From an uncultured Arcanobacterium sp. (GTDB lineage Bacteria > Actinomycetota > Actinomycetes > Actinomycetales > Actinomycetaceae), in NCBI GenBank assembly GCA_945874735.1, contig CAMCHI010000008.1:1-57920 (forward strand): DNA of 57,920 bases, read 5' to 3'. This document shows positions 8,286 to 18,400 of this stretch, piece by piece. The notes below the pieces were generated by a model. That model saw only the letters and a program-made list of their open reading frames with translations. It made no database searches and was not told the origin of the DNA. The position numbers and the translations under genes were made by a program. How positions within the stretch are numbered: the first letter of the stretch is position 1; each line of letters begins with the position of its first letter.

Positions 8286-9662
8286 ATGACTGCTAATTTA
8301 GGTACTAACCACCCGCTTTATTCTCCGTCCACAGCGTTACTTACCGATATGTACGAGCTGACAATGATTGAATCAGCTCTCCAAGCCGGTACCGCCTATC
8401 GCCAATCCGTTTTTGAGCTCTTTGCACGCCGACTTCCTGGTCGTAGACGCTACGGAGTGGTAGCTGGGACGGCACGCGCATTAGCAGCCTTACAAGAATT
8501 TAGATTTACTCCTGCCGAAATATCATTCTTAAAAGAACAACAAATCGTAAACGACAGCACCCTAGAATGGTTGGCAAATTTTCGCTTTACCGGCAATATC
8601 TGGGGATACCCAGAAGGTGAATGCTACTTTCCACATTCCCCGATTTTGACCGTGACCGGCGAATTTGCCCAGTGCGTAATCATAGAAACTCTCCTGCTCT
8701 CTATTCTGAACTATGATTCAGCAGTAGCTACCGCAGCTTCCCGTATGACCATTGCTGCACACGACCGTCCCTGCTTAGAAATGGGGGCACGCCGCACTCA
8801 TGAACAAGCTGCCGTAGCTGCTTCGCGGGCTGCAATTATCGGCGGGTTCGCTGGCACCTCTAATCTAGAAGCAAGCAGACGTTACGGAATTAAACCAATT
8901 GGTACTGCCGCTCATTCTTTCACACTATTACACTCCTCCGAACCAGAAGCCTTTGCTGCTCAAATCGCTTCTATGGGCACAAACACCACTTTATTGATTG
9001 ATACCTATGATGTGCAGCAAGGCGTAATAAATGCTGTGCAGGCAGCTAAAAACGCGGGCGGACACTTAGGAGCAGTTCGGTTAGACTCGGGAGATTTAGT
9101 AGCCCAAGCCTTCCAAGTGCGCTCACAATTAGATGCTTTAGGAGCTACCGACACTAAAATTACCGTCACCTCTGATTTAGATGAGTATGCTATTGCGGCT
9201 CTGAATGTTGCACCAGTAAATTCTTATGGCGTGGGTTCTAATGTAGTAACCGGTTCAGGACACCCTAGCGCACAAATGGTATATAAACTGGTATCTCGTG
9301 CAGACGCACAAGGCGTCATGCAAGACGTGGCTAAAAAGTCGAAAGCGAAAACTTCCGTAGGTGGATTAAAAGTAGCGGGACGTTTATATGACGAAAATGG
9401 TAGAGCCACTAGCGAAATAGTAGTATCTGCCCCCAGCAGAGAAGCCGGTTTAAGCTACTTGGCAAAGGTAGGAGCGCGCCCATTGCAAGTACCATTAGTG
9501 TTAGCCGGAGAGATTGCTTCCCAGTGGGTATCTGAGTCGGCTTTAGCTCTTGCCACTAAACAACATCTAGATTCACGGGCAGCTCTACCCTACGCGGCTT
9601 GGCGGTTATCTGAAGGTGAGCCTGGTATTCCCACCGAGATGATAGATTTAACTATTAGCTAA
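8286..9662 (+). CDS. pncB: nicotinate phosphoribosyltransferase
   Basis: First committed enzyme of the Preiss-Handler NAD salvage route, joining nicotinate and PRPP with ATP hydrolysis to give nicotinate mononucleotide. The 458 residues show the family signatures LLTDMYELTM at the N-terminus, EMGARRTHEQAA, SNLEASRRYGI and GTAAHSF, where the His is the residue phosphorylated in the reaction cycle. VRLDSGDL marks the phosphate-binding barrel strand. It is transcribed alone, diverging from clpS, and ends four bases from the convergent DUF3039 gene, leaving no room for a terminator between them. Confidence 0.96.
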   Translation: MTANLGTNHPLYSPSTALLTDMYELTMIESALQAGTAYRQSVFELFARRLPGRRRYGVVAGTARALAALQEFRFTPAEISFLKEQQIVNDSTLEWLANFRFTGNIWGYPEGECYFPHSPILTVTGEFAQCVIIETLLLSILNYDSAVATAASRMTIAAHDRPCLEMGARRTHEQAAVAASRAAIIGGFAGTSNLEASRRYGIKPIGTAAHSFTLLHSSEPEAFAAQIASMGTNTTLLIDTYDVQQGVINAVQAAKNAGGHLGAVRLDSGDLVAQAFQVRSQLDALGATDTKITVTSDLDEYAIAALNVAPVNSYGVGSNVVTGSGHPSAQMVYKLVSRADAQGVMQDVAKKSKAKTSVGGLKVAGRLYDENGRATSEIVVSAPSREAGLSYLAKVGARPLQVPLVLAGEIASQWVSESALALATKQHLDSRAALPYAAWRLSEGEPGIPTEMIDLTIS

Positions 9663-9666
9663 CACA

Positions 9667-10044
9667 TTAGTCATTAGGAGCATCTGACCCAAAAGGCCAG
9701 TTGTTATTACCACCTTGGTTCATGTTTTTATAAATCTCTTTACAAGTGGGACACACTGGAAAACGGTCAGGATTGCGCGTAGGAGTCCAGACTTTACCGC
9801 ATAACGCGACCACAGGCCCTCCCTCTACTAGCGAGCGTGTCATTTTATCTTTACGTACATAGTGCGCAAAACGCTCACCATCGTTTGGGCTCTGCACTTC
9901 TTCAGTGCGCTCCAACAAAGCAGTGGTAGCTTCTCCGCTAGTTTCTGGCCCATTAGGTGCACTAGGAGAGTCTAAATTATCGTACACATCATTTCGAGTA
10001 ACTGATATAAAATTTGTCCAAGCCGTAAACATCATGTTTTCCAT
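9667..10044 (-). CDS. DUF3039 domain protein (zinc-ribbon-like)
   Basis: A small actinobacterial protein of unknown function. The conserved part is the C-terminal half: ERFAHYVRKDKMTRSLVEGG, then ALCGKVWTPTRNPDRFPVCP ending in a CPTC pair, which together give a likely zinc site (C in ALCG plus the C-x-x-C). The N-terminal ~50 residues look disordered. An upstream in-frame ATG at 10071 lies inside the terminator hairpin of the HU gene, so I chose the ATG at 10044 just after the hairpin; 10035 or 10032 are also possible. It would be a cytosolic, perhaps nucleic-acid-associated, protein. Confidence 0.75.
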   Translation of the reverse strand: MENMMFTAWTNFISVTRNDVYDNLDSPSAPNGPETSGEATTALLERTEEVQSPNDGERFAHYVRKDKMTRSLVEGGPVVALCGKVWTPTRNPDRFPVCPTCKEIYKNMNQGGNNNWPFGSDAPND

Positions 10045-10086
10045 ATTAAAAGTTCCCGACTGGTTTTCCAATCGGGAACTTTTAAT
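10045..10086 (-). terminator. strong hairpin terminator after the HU gene, touching the DUF3039 start
   Basis: A perfect 15-bp inverted repeat (ATTAAAAGTTCCCGA / TCGGGAACTTTTAAT) with an inner TGG/CCA pair and a TTTT loop lies downstream of HU. The A and T runs sit in both arms, so it can terminate in either direction. The DUF3039 start codon follows the last stem base directly. Confidence 0.8.
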
Positions 10087-10117
10087 CCTGCCAAGCAGGG
10101 AAAATTTATGCAGGCGA

Positions 10118-10402
10118 TTACTTCTTGCCTACAGCCTTCTTCAAGGTGGTACCAGCGGTAATCTTTACGCCGAAACCAGCTGGAATCTGGATTTCTTCAC
10201 CAGTGCGTGGGTTGCGACCCTTCTTAGCTGCACGTTCGGTACGCTCTACGGAAAGTAGACCGGTGATCTTTACAGCTTCACCCTGGGAAAGGGACTCTAC
10301 TAATACTTCCTGAAGTGCTGCGATTGCCTTGTCAGCATCGGTCTTGGTAAGACCAGACTTTTCAGCGATCTTAGCAATAAGGTCAGTCTTGTTGAGGGAC
10401 AT
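10118..10402 (-). CDS. hup: DNA-binding protein HU
   Basis: Nucleoid-associated, DNA-bending histone-like protein that acts as a dimer. The 94 residues carry the whole HU fold: N-terminal helices (NKTDLIAKIAEKSGLTKTDA), then the beta arm with GRNPRTGEEIQIPA, whose proline intercalates into DNA, and a lysine-rich end. It lacks the long basic tail found in mycobacterial HupB, so it is the short form. A clear AGAGG site lies six bases before the ATG. The 234 bases upstream hold its promoter region but no further gene. A strong terminator follows. Confidence 0.97.
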   Translation of the reverse strand: MSLNKTDLIAKIAEKSGLTKTDADKAIAALQEVLVESLSQGEAVKITGLLSVERTERAAKKGRNPRTGEEIQIPAGFGVKITAGTTLKKAVGKK

Positions 10403-10636
10403 TATTTACCTCTCGAGCTTTCTTGAATATTTATGCAAATACCTAGCTGGGAATTTGCCGGACTTTACTTAAAGCCACTAAGTAAGTAATTTAGCCGAAA
10501 ATAGCACTTTTACCTAATCCAAACAGGTGTTTTGCAGTATTTAACACTAAAAAGGAAAAAATTTTCTTCCAGCTTCTGCCCGTATTGTCTGATTTTTTCA
10601 CAATTACTTCCCTTCTAGCTGGGAAAATACGTTTTA

Positions 10637-12205
10637 CTAAAAAGCTACTAAAAAAGTCGCTAATAAAATTTTTGCAATTATTCCCAGAGCGAATATTGCG
10701 GCATAACCAGACTCAATACGTTCATCATTCTGCTTAGACATCGCAAAAGCTAATACCGCTGGTTGCCCTAACAATCCTGCCATCGTACCAGCAGTACGTG
10801 CCGACGAGTAACCTAAATAGCGTCCTGCTCCTGCGTTTAACGCCAACAACAATCCCGCAAGTACTAAAGCCAGTAGCCCAGACTTCACTCCTTGCCAAGA
10901 AAAAGCCGTCATCACAAAATCAGACCCAGCCCCAATACCTACCGTAGCTAAAAAGAGCAAAAGCCCTAATTGCCGAATGGTTTGATTAGCCACCGTCGGC
11001 ATTTGCCATAAAAATGGGCCAGTTTTTTGCAATGCCCCGAATAATAACCCCGCAATTAGCGGGCCAGCCGCCGCACCTAAAGACACTTTAGCGCCCCCTG
11101 GCAAAGTAATTTCTACTAGCCCAATCAACAATCCGAGCGCCATACCGATACCCATAGAAAGGGCATCAATTTGCGATATTTTTCGTTCAGAATTACCTAA
11201 AAAATTTGCCACTGATCGATATTCTTCGCGTGGCAAAGCCACCTTTAACCTATCCCCAATTTCAATAGTGTGCTCATCTGTAGCTAAAAACTCCAAATCA
11301 CCTCGACGGATACGAGTAATAATTGCCCCAAATTCCCGCGTCATATTTAAAGCAGCAACACTTTCACCCGCCAAAGCCTTGTTGGATACCACAAATTCCA
11401 CAAAGTCTACATGAGTACGGTTATCAGCTAAATGTTCTTCTACTTCTTCCCCCAACACCATAATGGCTTGTCGCACATCTTTTTCTAACCCGACCAACAC
11501 CACCTGATCATTTATCAGTAAATCTTCCCCAGGCACAAATACGCGCGTACTTCCTGCCCGCAGCAAATAAGACACTTTAATTTTCTGTTTCGTCCACCCC
11601 GGTAAAGCCCGTACCGACATCGGATTTAACACCCGCACAGTAGTAGCAAATAAAGTTTGCGCCGCCAAAGAAGGCTCATCATTTAACGCCTCCCACTTCC
11701 TCGAAACTACTAGCGATACCGCGACAATCGCCATTATTACTCCCACTGGGTAACCTAAAGAATAACCTACACTCGGCAATCCACTACCTGAAGCAGAAGT
11801 AGCGGCAGCTAACGCGGGAGTAGTAGTGAGCGCTCCTGCATAAATTCCCGCAGTGAGAGCGCTTTCCAAGCCCAAAACTTTTCCTAACGAAAAAGCAACC
11901 CCAGCTCCTAAACCTAAAATCCCTACCGACACCCATAACAATCGTGCATATTTTCGTAAATCAGTAAAGAAAGTTTGCCCCGCACTTAGCCCTACCGTAT
12001 AGACGAATAACGCTAATCCCAAAGCCTGCAATAGTTTCAAAGACTCTTGCATACCTGGCACCAGATACCCCAATCCTAGCCCCACAAAAAGCGCTCCAGC
12101 TGCCCCTAAACGCACTGCTCCAAACGGGATTACTCCTAAAATAGCTCCTCCGGCAATTACCACAAAAATCAACAACAAAGGAGATTGCGCTAATAATTCC
12201 AACAT
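10637..12205 (-). CDS. aspartate:alanine exchanger (AspT/YidE) family transporter with TrkA-C domains
   Basis: A 522-residue inner membrane protein of the AAE family (TC 2.A.81). Two blocks of about five membrane helices (residues ~1-165 and ~350-522) flank a cytosolic region of ~185 residues that contains two TrkA-C/RCK_C type domains (around RVFVPGEDLLINDQVVLVG and ATDEHTIEIGDRLKVALP). The glycine-rich TTTPALAAATSASGSG stretch near residue 130 is the conserved signature of the transport core. Characterised members exchange dicarboxylates or amino acids; the substrate here cannot be told. The ATG at 12205 faces the PaiB-like gene across a divergent intergenic region. Confidence 0.88.
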   Translation of the reverse strand: MLELLAQSPLLLIFVVIAGGAILGVIPFGAVRLGAAGALFVGLGLGYLVPGMQESLKLLQALGLALFVYTVGLSAGQTFFTDLRKYARLLWVSVGILGLGAGVAFSLGKVLGLESALTAGIYAGALTTTPALAAATSASGSGLPSVGYSLGYPVGVIMAIVAVSLVVSRKWEALNDEPSLAAQTLFATTVRVLNPMSVRALPGWTKQKIKVSYLLRAGSTRVFVPGEDLLINDQVVLVGLEKDVRQAIMVLGEEVEEHLADNRTHVDFVEFVVSNKALAGESVAALNMTREFGAIITRIRRGDLEFLATDEHTIEIGDRLKVALPREEYRSVANFLGNSERKISQIDALSMGIGMALGLLIGLVEITLPGGAKVSLGAAAGPLIAGLLFGALQKTGPFLWQMPTVANQTIRQLGLLLFLATVGIGAGSDFVMTAFSWQGVKSGLLALVLAGLLLALNAGAGRYLGYSSARTAGTMAGLLGQPAVLAFAMSKQNDERIESGYAAIFALGIIAKILLATFLVAF

Positions 12206-12300
12206 TTATTACACCTTTCCACCTATTAAGGTAGTGCACCAAAAGCTATTTGCGGTAATTTACACATTCCCTCATCTGCCAAAACACATTACAATAGCAG

Positions 12301-12306
12301 TGGAGG
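12301..12306 (+). promoter_or_regulatory. ribosome site that fixes the PaiB-like start
   Basis: TGGAGG lies five bases before the ATG at 12312. The frame is open upstream to 12234, but no comparable ribosome site precedes that codon, and homologues begin with the MY(I/V) residues found at 12312. Confidence 0.8.
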
Positions 12307-12311
12307 AAAAT

Positions 12312-13040
12312 ATGTATATCGCCAACCAGCATCAAGTAGAACCCGCTTTCGCTTTAGAATACGCCCAAAAAATCGGGTCGGGAGAATTTGTATCTTTAAC
12401 TGCTAACCCTTCCCCATCTACAGATACTTTCACTCCTTGTTTAGAGGCCACCCGTCTTCCTTTTGTGATTTGGCAAGACGGCGATGAGCTGATTTTGGAA
12501 GCTCACATGGCTAAAGTAAATCCTCAATGGCAAAACCCAGGCAACGCATTAATGATTGTTACCGGGGCCGATGCACATATAGCGGGACATATGCTACCAA
12601 CCGAAACTGAGTTTGCCCGCCTTCCCCAAGTACCTACTTGGGATTATATGACGGTACATATCCACGGCACTTTTGAAGTCAAAACAGAAGAAAGTTGGAA
12701 ACTTGCACACTTAGAACGCATGGTGGAACGTTTTGAACCTATTTGGCGTATCGATACTCATTCCACTATGGAACGTATCCGACACGCTCTACCTGCTTTA
12801 GTAGGTATCAGAATGAAAGTGACACAAGTGCGTGGTAAAGCTAAGTTCCATCAGCAACTAGACTCTAAAGATATTGCCAACTTAGCCCAAATTTTAGAAA
12901 ATACGGGTAGCACTGAAACCGCCCAATGTATGCGCTCTATTGCTATCCCTTGGGCAAAAGAACGTGAAAAGCGGGTAAGCTTTGCCCGTCACCGCCCTAC
13001 TTTACCAATCACTAAACTTCCAGAAGCTAATGAATACTAA
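12312..13040 (+). CDS. FMN-binding split-barrel protein, PaiB family
   Basis: A 242-residue protein like Bacillus PaiB, annotated as an FMN-binding negative transcriptional regulator. Family features are the MYIANQH start, LEATRLPFVIW followed by LEAHMAKVNPQW (matching the L-x-GH-A-x-ANPQW block), VPTWDYMTVHIHG, and LVGIRMKVTQVRGKAKFHQ near the end. The last block corresponds to the GK-x-KLSQ motif of the family. It has no membrane segment or obvious DNA-binding helix. It stands alone between the AspT-like exchanger and the HAD gene. A flavin-dependent oxidoreductase role is as likely as regulation. Confidence 0.85.
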   Translation: MYIANQHQVEPAFALEYAQKIGSGEFVSLTANPSPSTDTFTPCLEATRLPFVIWQDGDELILEAHMAKVNPQWQNPGNALMIVTGADAHIAGHMLPTETEFARLPQVPTWDYMTVHIHGTFEVKTEESWKLAHLERMVERFEPIWRIDTHSTMERIRHALPALVGIRMKVTQVRGKAKFHQQLDSKDIANLAQILENTGSTETAQCMRSIAIPWAKEREKRVSFARHRPTLPITKLPEANEY

Positions 13041-13129
13041 TTTCTGGATGCCTATGTATTTTCTACTAGCAGTTTAAGAAAAGACGGAATAAAACTTATA
13101 GTTTTTTAGCAAAGCCTACCCGATAAAAA

Positions 13130-13894
13130 CTAGATAAATTCAATCACATCAGCGATTGAACTATGAATATAGTTAGGGCGATACGGGAATTTAACTATAT
13201 CTTCCCGCATAGTAGAACCAGTCAATACTAGATGGGTAGTTAAACCAGTTTCCACTCCCGCCTGCATATCAGTATCCATCCGATCACCCACGATAGCGGT
13301 ATCTTCTGAGTGTACCCCTAAACGCTTCAGACCATTACGCAACATCACTGGATTAGGCTTACCCACAAAGAATGGGTGACGTCCCGTAGCTTTTTCAATC
13401 AACGCTGCTACTGCACCAGTTGCTGGCAAATCTCCCTCATTAGATGGACCAGTAGCATCTGGATTAGTGGCGATAAAACGCGCTCCGCCTTGAATTAAAC
13501 GGATTGCTTTCGTAATTGCTTCAAAAGAATAATTACGAGTTTCTCCCAACACCACAAACTCAGGATCAACTTCCGTCATCACAAAACCTTGCTCGTATAA
13601 CGCAGTTGTTAAACCAGCTTCACCCACTACAAACGCCCGCTTATCCACTGCTTGTTGCGCCAAAAAGGCGGCAGTAGCCAAAGCAGAAGTCCAAATACGT
13701 GATTCTTCTACTTCTAAACCGGAAGTACGTAACCGCTCCGATAAATCCCGCGCAGTAAAAATAGAATTATTAGTCAAAATTAAGTGCGGGATTTCTTTTT
13801 CACTAAGTTTCATTAAAAATTCTTTGGCGCCAGGGATTGCATCCCCTTCATGAACTAATACGCCGTCCATATCAATTAACCATGCTTTAGTCAT
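13130..13894 (-). CDS. HAD-IIA family phosphatase (NagD-like)
   Basis: A 254-residue haloacid dehalogenase superfamily hydrolase with the type IIA cap. Motif I is LIDMDGVLVHEGD (D8 and D10), followed by motif II in LILTNNS and the GKPNP and VGDRMDTDMQAG motifs with the magnesium-binding aspartates. NagD-type enzymes dephosphorylate nucleoside monophosphates or glycerol/glycolate phosphates; the substrate is not evident. The frame is open to 13963, but the ATG at 13894 has a GGGAG site and starts right before motif I, as family members do. It follows the U32 gene on the same strand. Confidence 0.9.
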   Translation of the reverse strand: MTKAWLIDMDGVLVHEGDAIPGAKEFLMKLSEKEIPHLILTNNSIFTARDLSERLRTSGLEVEESRIWTSALATAAFLAQQAVDKRAFVVGEAGLTTALYEQGFVMTEVDPEFVVLGETRNYSFEAITKAIRLIQGGARFIATNPDATGPSNEGDLPATGAVAALIEKATGRHPFFVGKPNPVMLRNGLKRLGVHSEDTAIVGDRMDTDMQAGVETGLTTHLVLTGSTMREDIVKFPYRPNYIHSSIADVIEFI

Positions 13895-14000
13895 AGTTTT
13901 ATTCTCCCACTTATTAAGAAAATGTGCAGTATTTCTGCTTAAAACGTAGCTAAAATACTGCACACTATCGCAAACTAAACAAGAAATTACAGGTTAAAGC

Positions 14001-15272
14001 CTAAAAACGAGTTTGCGTGCGAATAATCGCACCTGCTGGCACTTCCACCTCACAAGAAATATAAAATTCTTTCGTAGGATGGTTTATTAACTCCACGGAA
14101 TGCTTCTTAGCATCCAATAACCCTGTTTCTGGCACTTTGCACTCAATCGGAGCAATTCCTGGCACTAAAAACTCCAAAGTCATATTAGGAGTAATTTTGT
14201 TTTTAGCTTTAATATGCAAAAGTTTAGCTTCACTATCGTAACCCAACACATCTCCTACCCAACGCCACTCATTAATATAAGCACCCGAAACTATAGACTC
14301 GCTAGCTGGATTTTCTGGATAGTAAAAGCCGGTAGAATACTCCCGATGCGTCACCTTATATGGTTCTTCCAACAACCAATGTGGATATACCACTTCCGCG
14401 TTTGGGTCTGGACGATCCAAATACGCATTCACGGCCTGCTTATAAGCATTAGCCATCGCCGCCACATAATAGGCACTCTTAGCTCGTCCCTCAATTTTCA
14501 AGCTGGTAATACCTGCATCTAAAATTTCTGGCACATGCGGTAAAAGATTCATATCTTGCGAGTTAAATAGATAAGTGCCCTCATCTGTAATTTCCACTGG
14601 AATAAACTGATTAGGACGCTTTTCTTCCACCACGTGATACTTCCAGCGGCAAGATTGTGCACAATCACCATGATTAGCATCGCGTCCAGTAACGTGCTGA
14701 GAAATAAGACATCTACCAGAAAAAGCCATGCACATTGAACCGTGCACAAAAGCCTCAATTTCTAGCTCAGGTGACACATTTGCCCTAATTTGTCGAATAG
14801 CTTCTAAATCGAGTTCCCGTGCCAACACCACTCTGCTTGCCCCTAAAGACGCAAGAGCATTAGCAGCCTGATAATTAGTGATACCTGCCTGGGTAGAAAT
14901 ATGAATTTCCGTATTAGGCGCTACTTCTCGTGCCGCCATCAATACCCCAATATCCGATACAATCAGGGCATCAACTCCGATTTCCCCCAATTGCCCCATG
15001 TATTCATTCATCTCTTTGATTTCAGAACTTTTAGGCAAAATATTGCAAGTAACAAATACGCGCGCATTACGCGCATGAGCATACTCCACTGCTTGCGCAA
15101 AATCATCTAAAGATAAATTCTTTGGCGCAGAACGCATACCAAAAGCTTTACCGCCACAGTAAACCGCGTCTGCTCCGAAATCCACCGCAATTTTCAGGGT
15201 ATCTAAACTTCCAGCTGGAGCTAACACTTCTGGCTTGGCACGACGTACTACATTGGGAAATTTTTCAAGCAT
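14001..15272 (-). CDS. trhP: U32 family protein, tRNA uridine 5-hydroxylation protein TrhP-like
   Basis: A 423-residue member of the U32 'peptidase' group. The N-terminal barrel begins PEVLAPAGSLDTLKIA, and the family signature lies at about residues 170-209: HGSMCMAFSGRC, GRDANHGDCAQSCRW, with the four cysteines that hold an iron-sulfur cluster. A C-terminal beta domain follows. The closest characterised relatives are E. coli TrhP (YegQ), which uses prephenate to hydroxylate tRNA wobble uridines, and RlhA, which acts on 23S rRNA; the length and domain layout fit TrhP better. It is the first gene of a short leftward unit with the HAD gene. Confidence 0.82.
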   Translation of the reverse strand: MLEKFPNVVRRAKPEVLAPAGSLDTLKIAVDFGADAVYCGGKAFGMRSAPKNLSLDDFAQAVEYAHARNARVFVTCNILPKSSEIKEMNEYMGQLGEIGVDALIVSDIGVLMAAREVAPNTEIHISTQAGITNYQAANALASLGASRVVLARELDLEAIRQIRANVSPELEIEAFVHGSMCMAFSGRCLISQHVTGRDANHGDCAQSCRWKYHVVEEKRPNQFIPVEITDEGTYLFNSQDMNLLPHVPEILDAGITSLKIEGRAKSAYYVAAMANAYKQAVNAYLDRPDPNAEVVYPHWLLEEPYKVTHREYSTGFYYPENPASESIVSGAYINEWRWVGDVLGYDSEAKLLHIKAKNKITPNMTLEFLVPGIAPIECKVPETGLLDAKKHSVELINHPTKEFYISCEVEVPAGAIIRTQTRF

Positions 15273-15364
15273 TACTTAATCATAATTGAGATAAGAACGC
15301 TTTAAGAAATAATGTTCTATGGATTTAATTACCCTGCTCTTACCCAGTCAAGCACATATAAAAT

Positions 15365-15405
15365 AATTGGGTGAAGTCTTAAATCTTATAAGACCTCACC
15401 CAATT
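15365..15405 (-). terminator. terminator of the surface protein gene
   Basis: Long inverted repeat: AATTGGGTGA/TCACCCAATT outside and GTCTTA/TAAGAC inside, with one mismatch and a 7-base loop, 20 bases after the stop of the cell-wall protein gene. An ATTATTTTATA tail follows on the leftward strand. Confidence 0.75.
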
Positions 15406-15425
15406 AGAGAATTTTAGCTAAAAAC

Positions 15426-18400
15426 TTAGCTATCGTTTCGGCGACGACGCACCAACACCACCACTACTCCGGCTCCCACTAATGCCAAAGCACCTAAAGT
15501 AAGACCCAAAATAGTCGCACCCGTATTGGCTAGCTTATTGTGGCTTAGAGTTGAAGTAGGCACTATAGGCTTCACCTTATCCCCACTAGGAGTAGTGGGC
15601 TTCGCTGGCAATACCGGCTTAGCAGGTACTTGCACGCTGGCCTTCGCACTCTTAGTTACATTTACCCCGAAACCAGATACCGCCTGTACCGTTACCGTAT
15701 TTTCTAAGGTTTGCTCTTGCGTGGTTTGCACCGCTGGAGCAGTAGCAGTGAAAACTACTTGTTGCCCTGGCGCAAGCGTCTTTTCAGCTTCTGGCCAAGT
15801 AATCTGGAACGCAGAAAGGTCTGGGTAAAGGTCTTCTATCTCAATGTTTTCCAACGTAGTATTGCCCGTATTAGCAATCACGAATGACCACTGCACTAAC
15901 TGCTCAGTAGCATCATATACGCCCGTCTTAGTTACCTCTAGCTGAGAAGTAAATACCTCTGACCGTGCGCTATCTTCACCCGAGATAGTCACGCCATTTA
16001 CCTTGCCTGATGCAATCACTTCATTTACTACATATCCAGCAGTACGCATATCCGCCGTAACTTCCGTAATCAAAGTAGCGGTTAAAGTAGCACCTGGAGC
16101 CAACTTGCCCACTTCTGCCGGCCAAGTAATATCCAAATCTCCTAATGTATCTTCTAAAGCAACTTCCGATAAAGTAACATCACCAGTATTAGTAACCGCT
16201 ACTTCCCAAGCAATCTCATTTTCGGTAACTTCTGCTACTCGCTTCACTACTTGTAGCGAAGCCTGATAACGAGTAGGTACTTGCGCGGTAGAGCTGTCTT
16301 TCACCTTAGTGTTCTTAGGCGAATCTGCACTCACATTAGCTATATTTACCACTTTGCCAGCCAGTTTATCTGCTTCAGTTACCTGGTAAGTTCCCGTATA
16401 GGTAAGGGTTGCACCTGGAGCTAAACTAGCAGCGTCACCTGCAGTAAGTTGCAAATCAGCAACTAGCGGGTCGGTCACCGCCACATTGGTAAGCGTTAAA
16501 TTACCAGTATTAGTTACTGTAACAGTCCAAGTGATTTGAGTACCATCTGCAGAAAGCACACCAGACTTCGCAATAGATAAACTATCAGTACCAGTTAAGG
16601 TTAAAGCGGCTTGGGCTTGGTCTTCCACAGTTTGAGTATTAGGAGCGGTGCCTACTACCCGTACTTTATTCCATACTCCTCCAGCTACTCGATCCGTGTC
16701 AGATACCGCAGTGGTGAGCGTGGTACTCCATTTTTCCCCCGGCTGTAGCACTAAATCTGCTGGCACTGGTACTGTTGGAGAGCTTAACACTGCAGTATCA
16801 GCTTGGTTAGTAAGCTGATCCGTGAGCGTTATTTGCGATAATGGCACTTCTCCGTTATTTGTGACGGTGATAGTCCACACTGCCGAGTTACCGTTAGCAC
16901 TCAACACTCCACTCTTTACCACATCAATATTAGGCGTACCAGTAGGAGTTACCCATGCAGCAGCAGGATTAGAAGAAAGTGCTCCCAGCGCATAAGTAAT
17001 ATATTGTTCAGAAACTGGAGAAGTACCTGCCACATACTCAGGGTTAGCAAGCTTTAACACCGCGCTTTGCGCTGTAGCTACCGCGTTTTCGTTTAAGATA
17101 CGAGTGCCAGCAACGATTTGCTCTCTGCTAACTGCACTTGTAGCTTGCGCTGTAACAGGCATATTAGGTACGTATGCTGGGAAAGAACCCGACTTATATT
17201 CATCAGTATCTGCTTGTGCATTCTTATCATCTCCAGCACTCACATCAATCCGAGAAGCCCCAACACGACCTGTGATTTGCTGAGCGTTTTCTGCTAGTTC
17301 AGTTTCCGCGTTACCGTTGTAACTTACCACTGGCGTAGTAATACCTGTTAGCGGATCGTTAATACGGATTTTTTCTACCGTGAGTTGTATCTGTTCAGCA
17401 GTTAAAGTAGCCTCTGGGTCGGATACTCCGGCAGGAGCAGCAGCATCGGTTACCGTAACCGTGTTTGCAATATGTGCAGCAACATTAACAGAGTTAGTAT
17501 CCGTACCTTCTACAGATGCTGTCACAAATGGATTAAAAGCAGCATCTACCGCAAAATTCCATTGCACTTGCTTAGCTTGCGCATCATATGCACCAGTTTT
17601 AGCTAGATTCAGCACCGATTGGCATTCCTTAGTTGGCATTAAATCAGCTGCCAACCAGTTACCATTACCTGCCGAATTCCATGCTGCCACTCGGAATGCC
17701 ACTGTACCTGCCGCAAAAGCCTGTGCAAAATCTTCACCCGTTGGACGAGCAATAATTTCATACTTATTAGTAGACTTCGCGGTAGGCACTAAAGACCAAG
17801 TAGCTCCCGCATCTAAAGACATCTCAATCGTGTAATCCAAAGTAGGCGCTACAGAATGGGAGGCGGTTTGTAAATGCTCCCAAGAAAGCACAATTGGGCC
17901 ATGCACATTAGCCGATGCTCCTTGCGCATCATTTTGATTATCCACGCAAATACTGGAAGTGTTTAATTTCGTGATAGGACGAGGAGTATGCCCTAAGATA
18001 CGCACACCAGAATTAGCCGTGCCTTCTTGCGCCGTCACATACATATAACCATGCGAATCAAAATCTACACCGCGGGGTCTAGTAAAGCCAGGAACTGCCA
18101 CCCGAGTCGGATTAGCAGTTAGCTTATCTACGCCTTGCTGAGCATTATTAGCGGCAGCAGACCCGTTCGCATACTCACGCACAAATACGCCTTCTGGCGT
18201 GAACTCTTGCAATAAGCCATCTTGAGTGTTTACGAAAATGTTACCGTAATTTGCCGAGTTAGGTTCAGAATTAGTAAAAGGACCAAATATCGTAGCGTTT
18301 CCTCTGAGCCTATCAGTGCCAAAGAAATTAATTAACTCTGTACCCTCTGGGTTTAGCACAAATACTCCACCGTAACGCTCATTAGCGGTAGTCCACGTGC

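Noticed and set aside
10045-10071. Start of DUF3039 protein at the ATG at 10071
   Set aside because: That codon and the following residues lie inside the perfect hairpin of the HU terminator and have no ribosome site.
10561-10628. ATTTTC..CCAGCT / AGCTGG..GAAAAT pairing after the AspT-like gene as a terminator
   Set aside because: The arms are separated by about 40 bases and need a bulge, and no T run follows; too weak to call.
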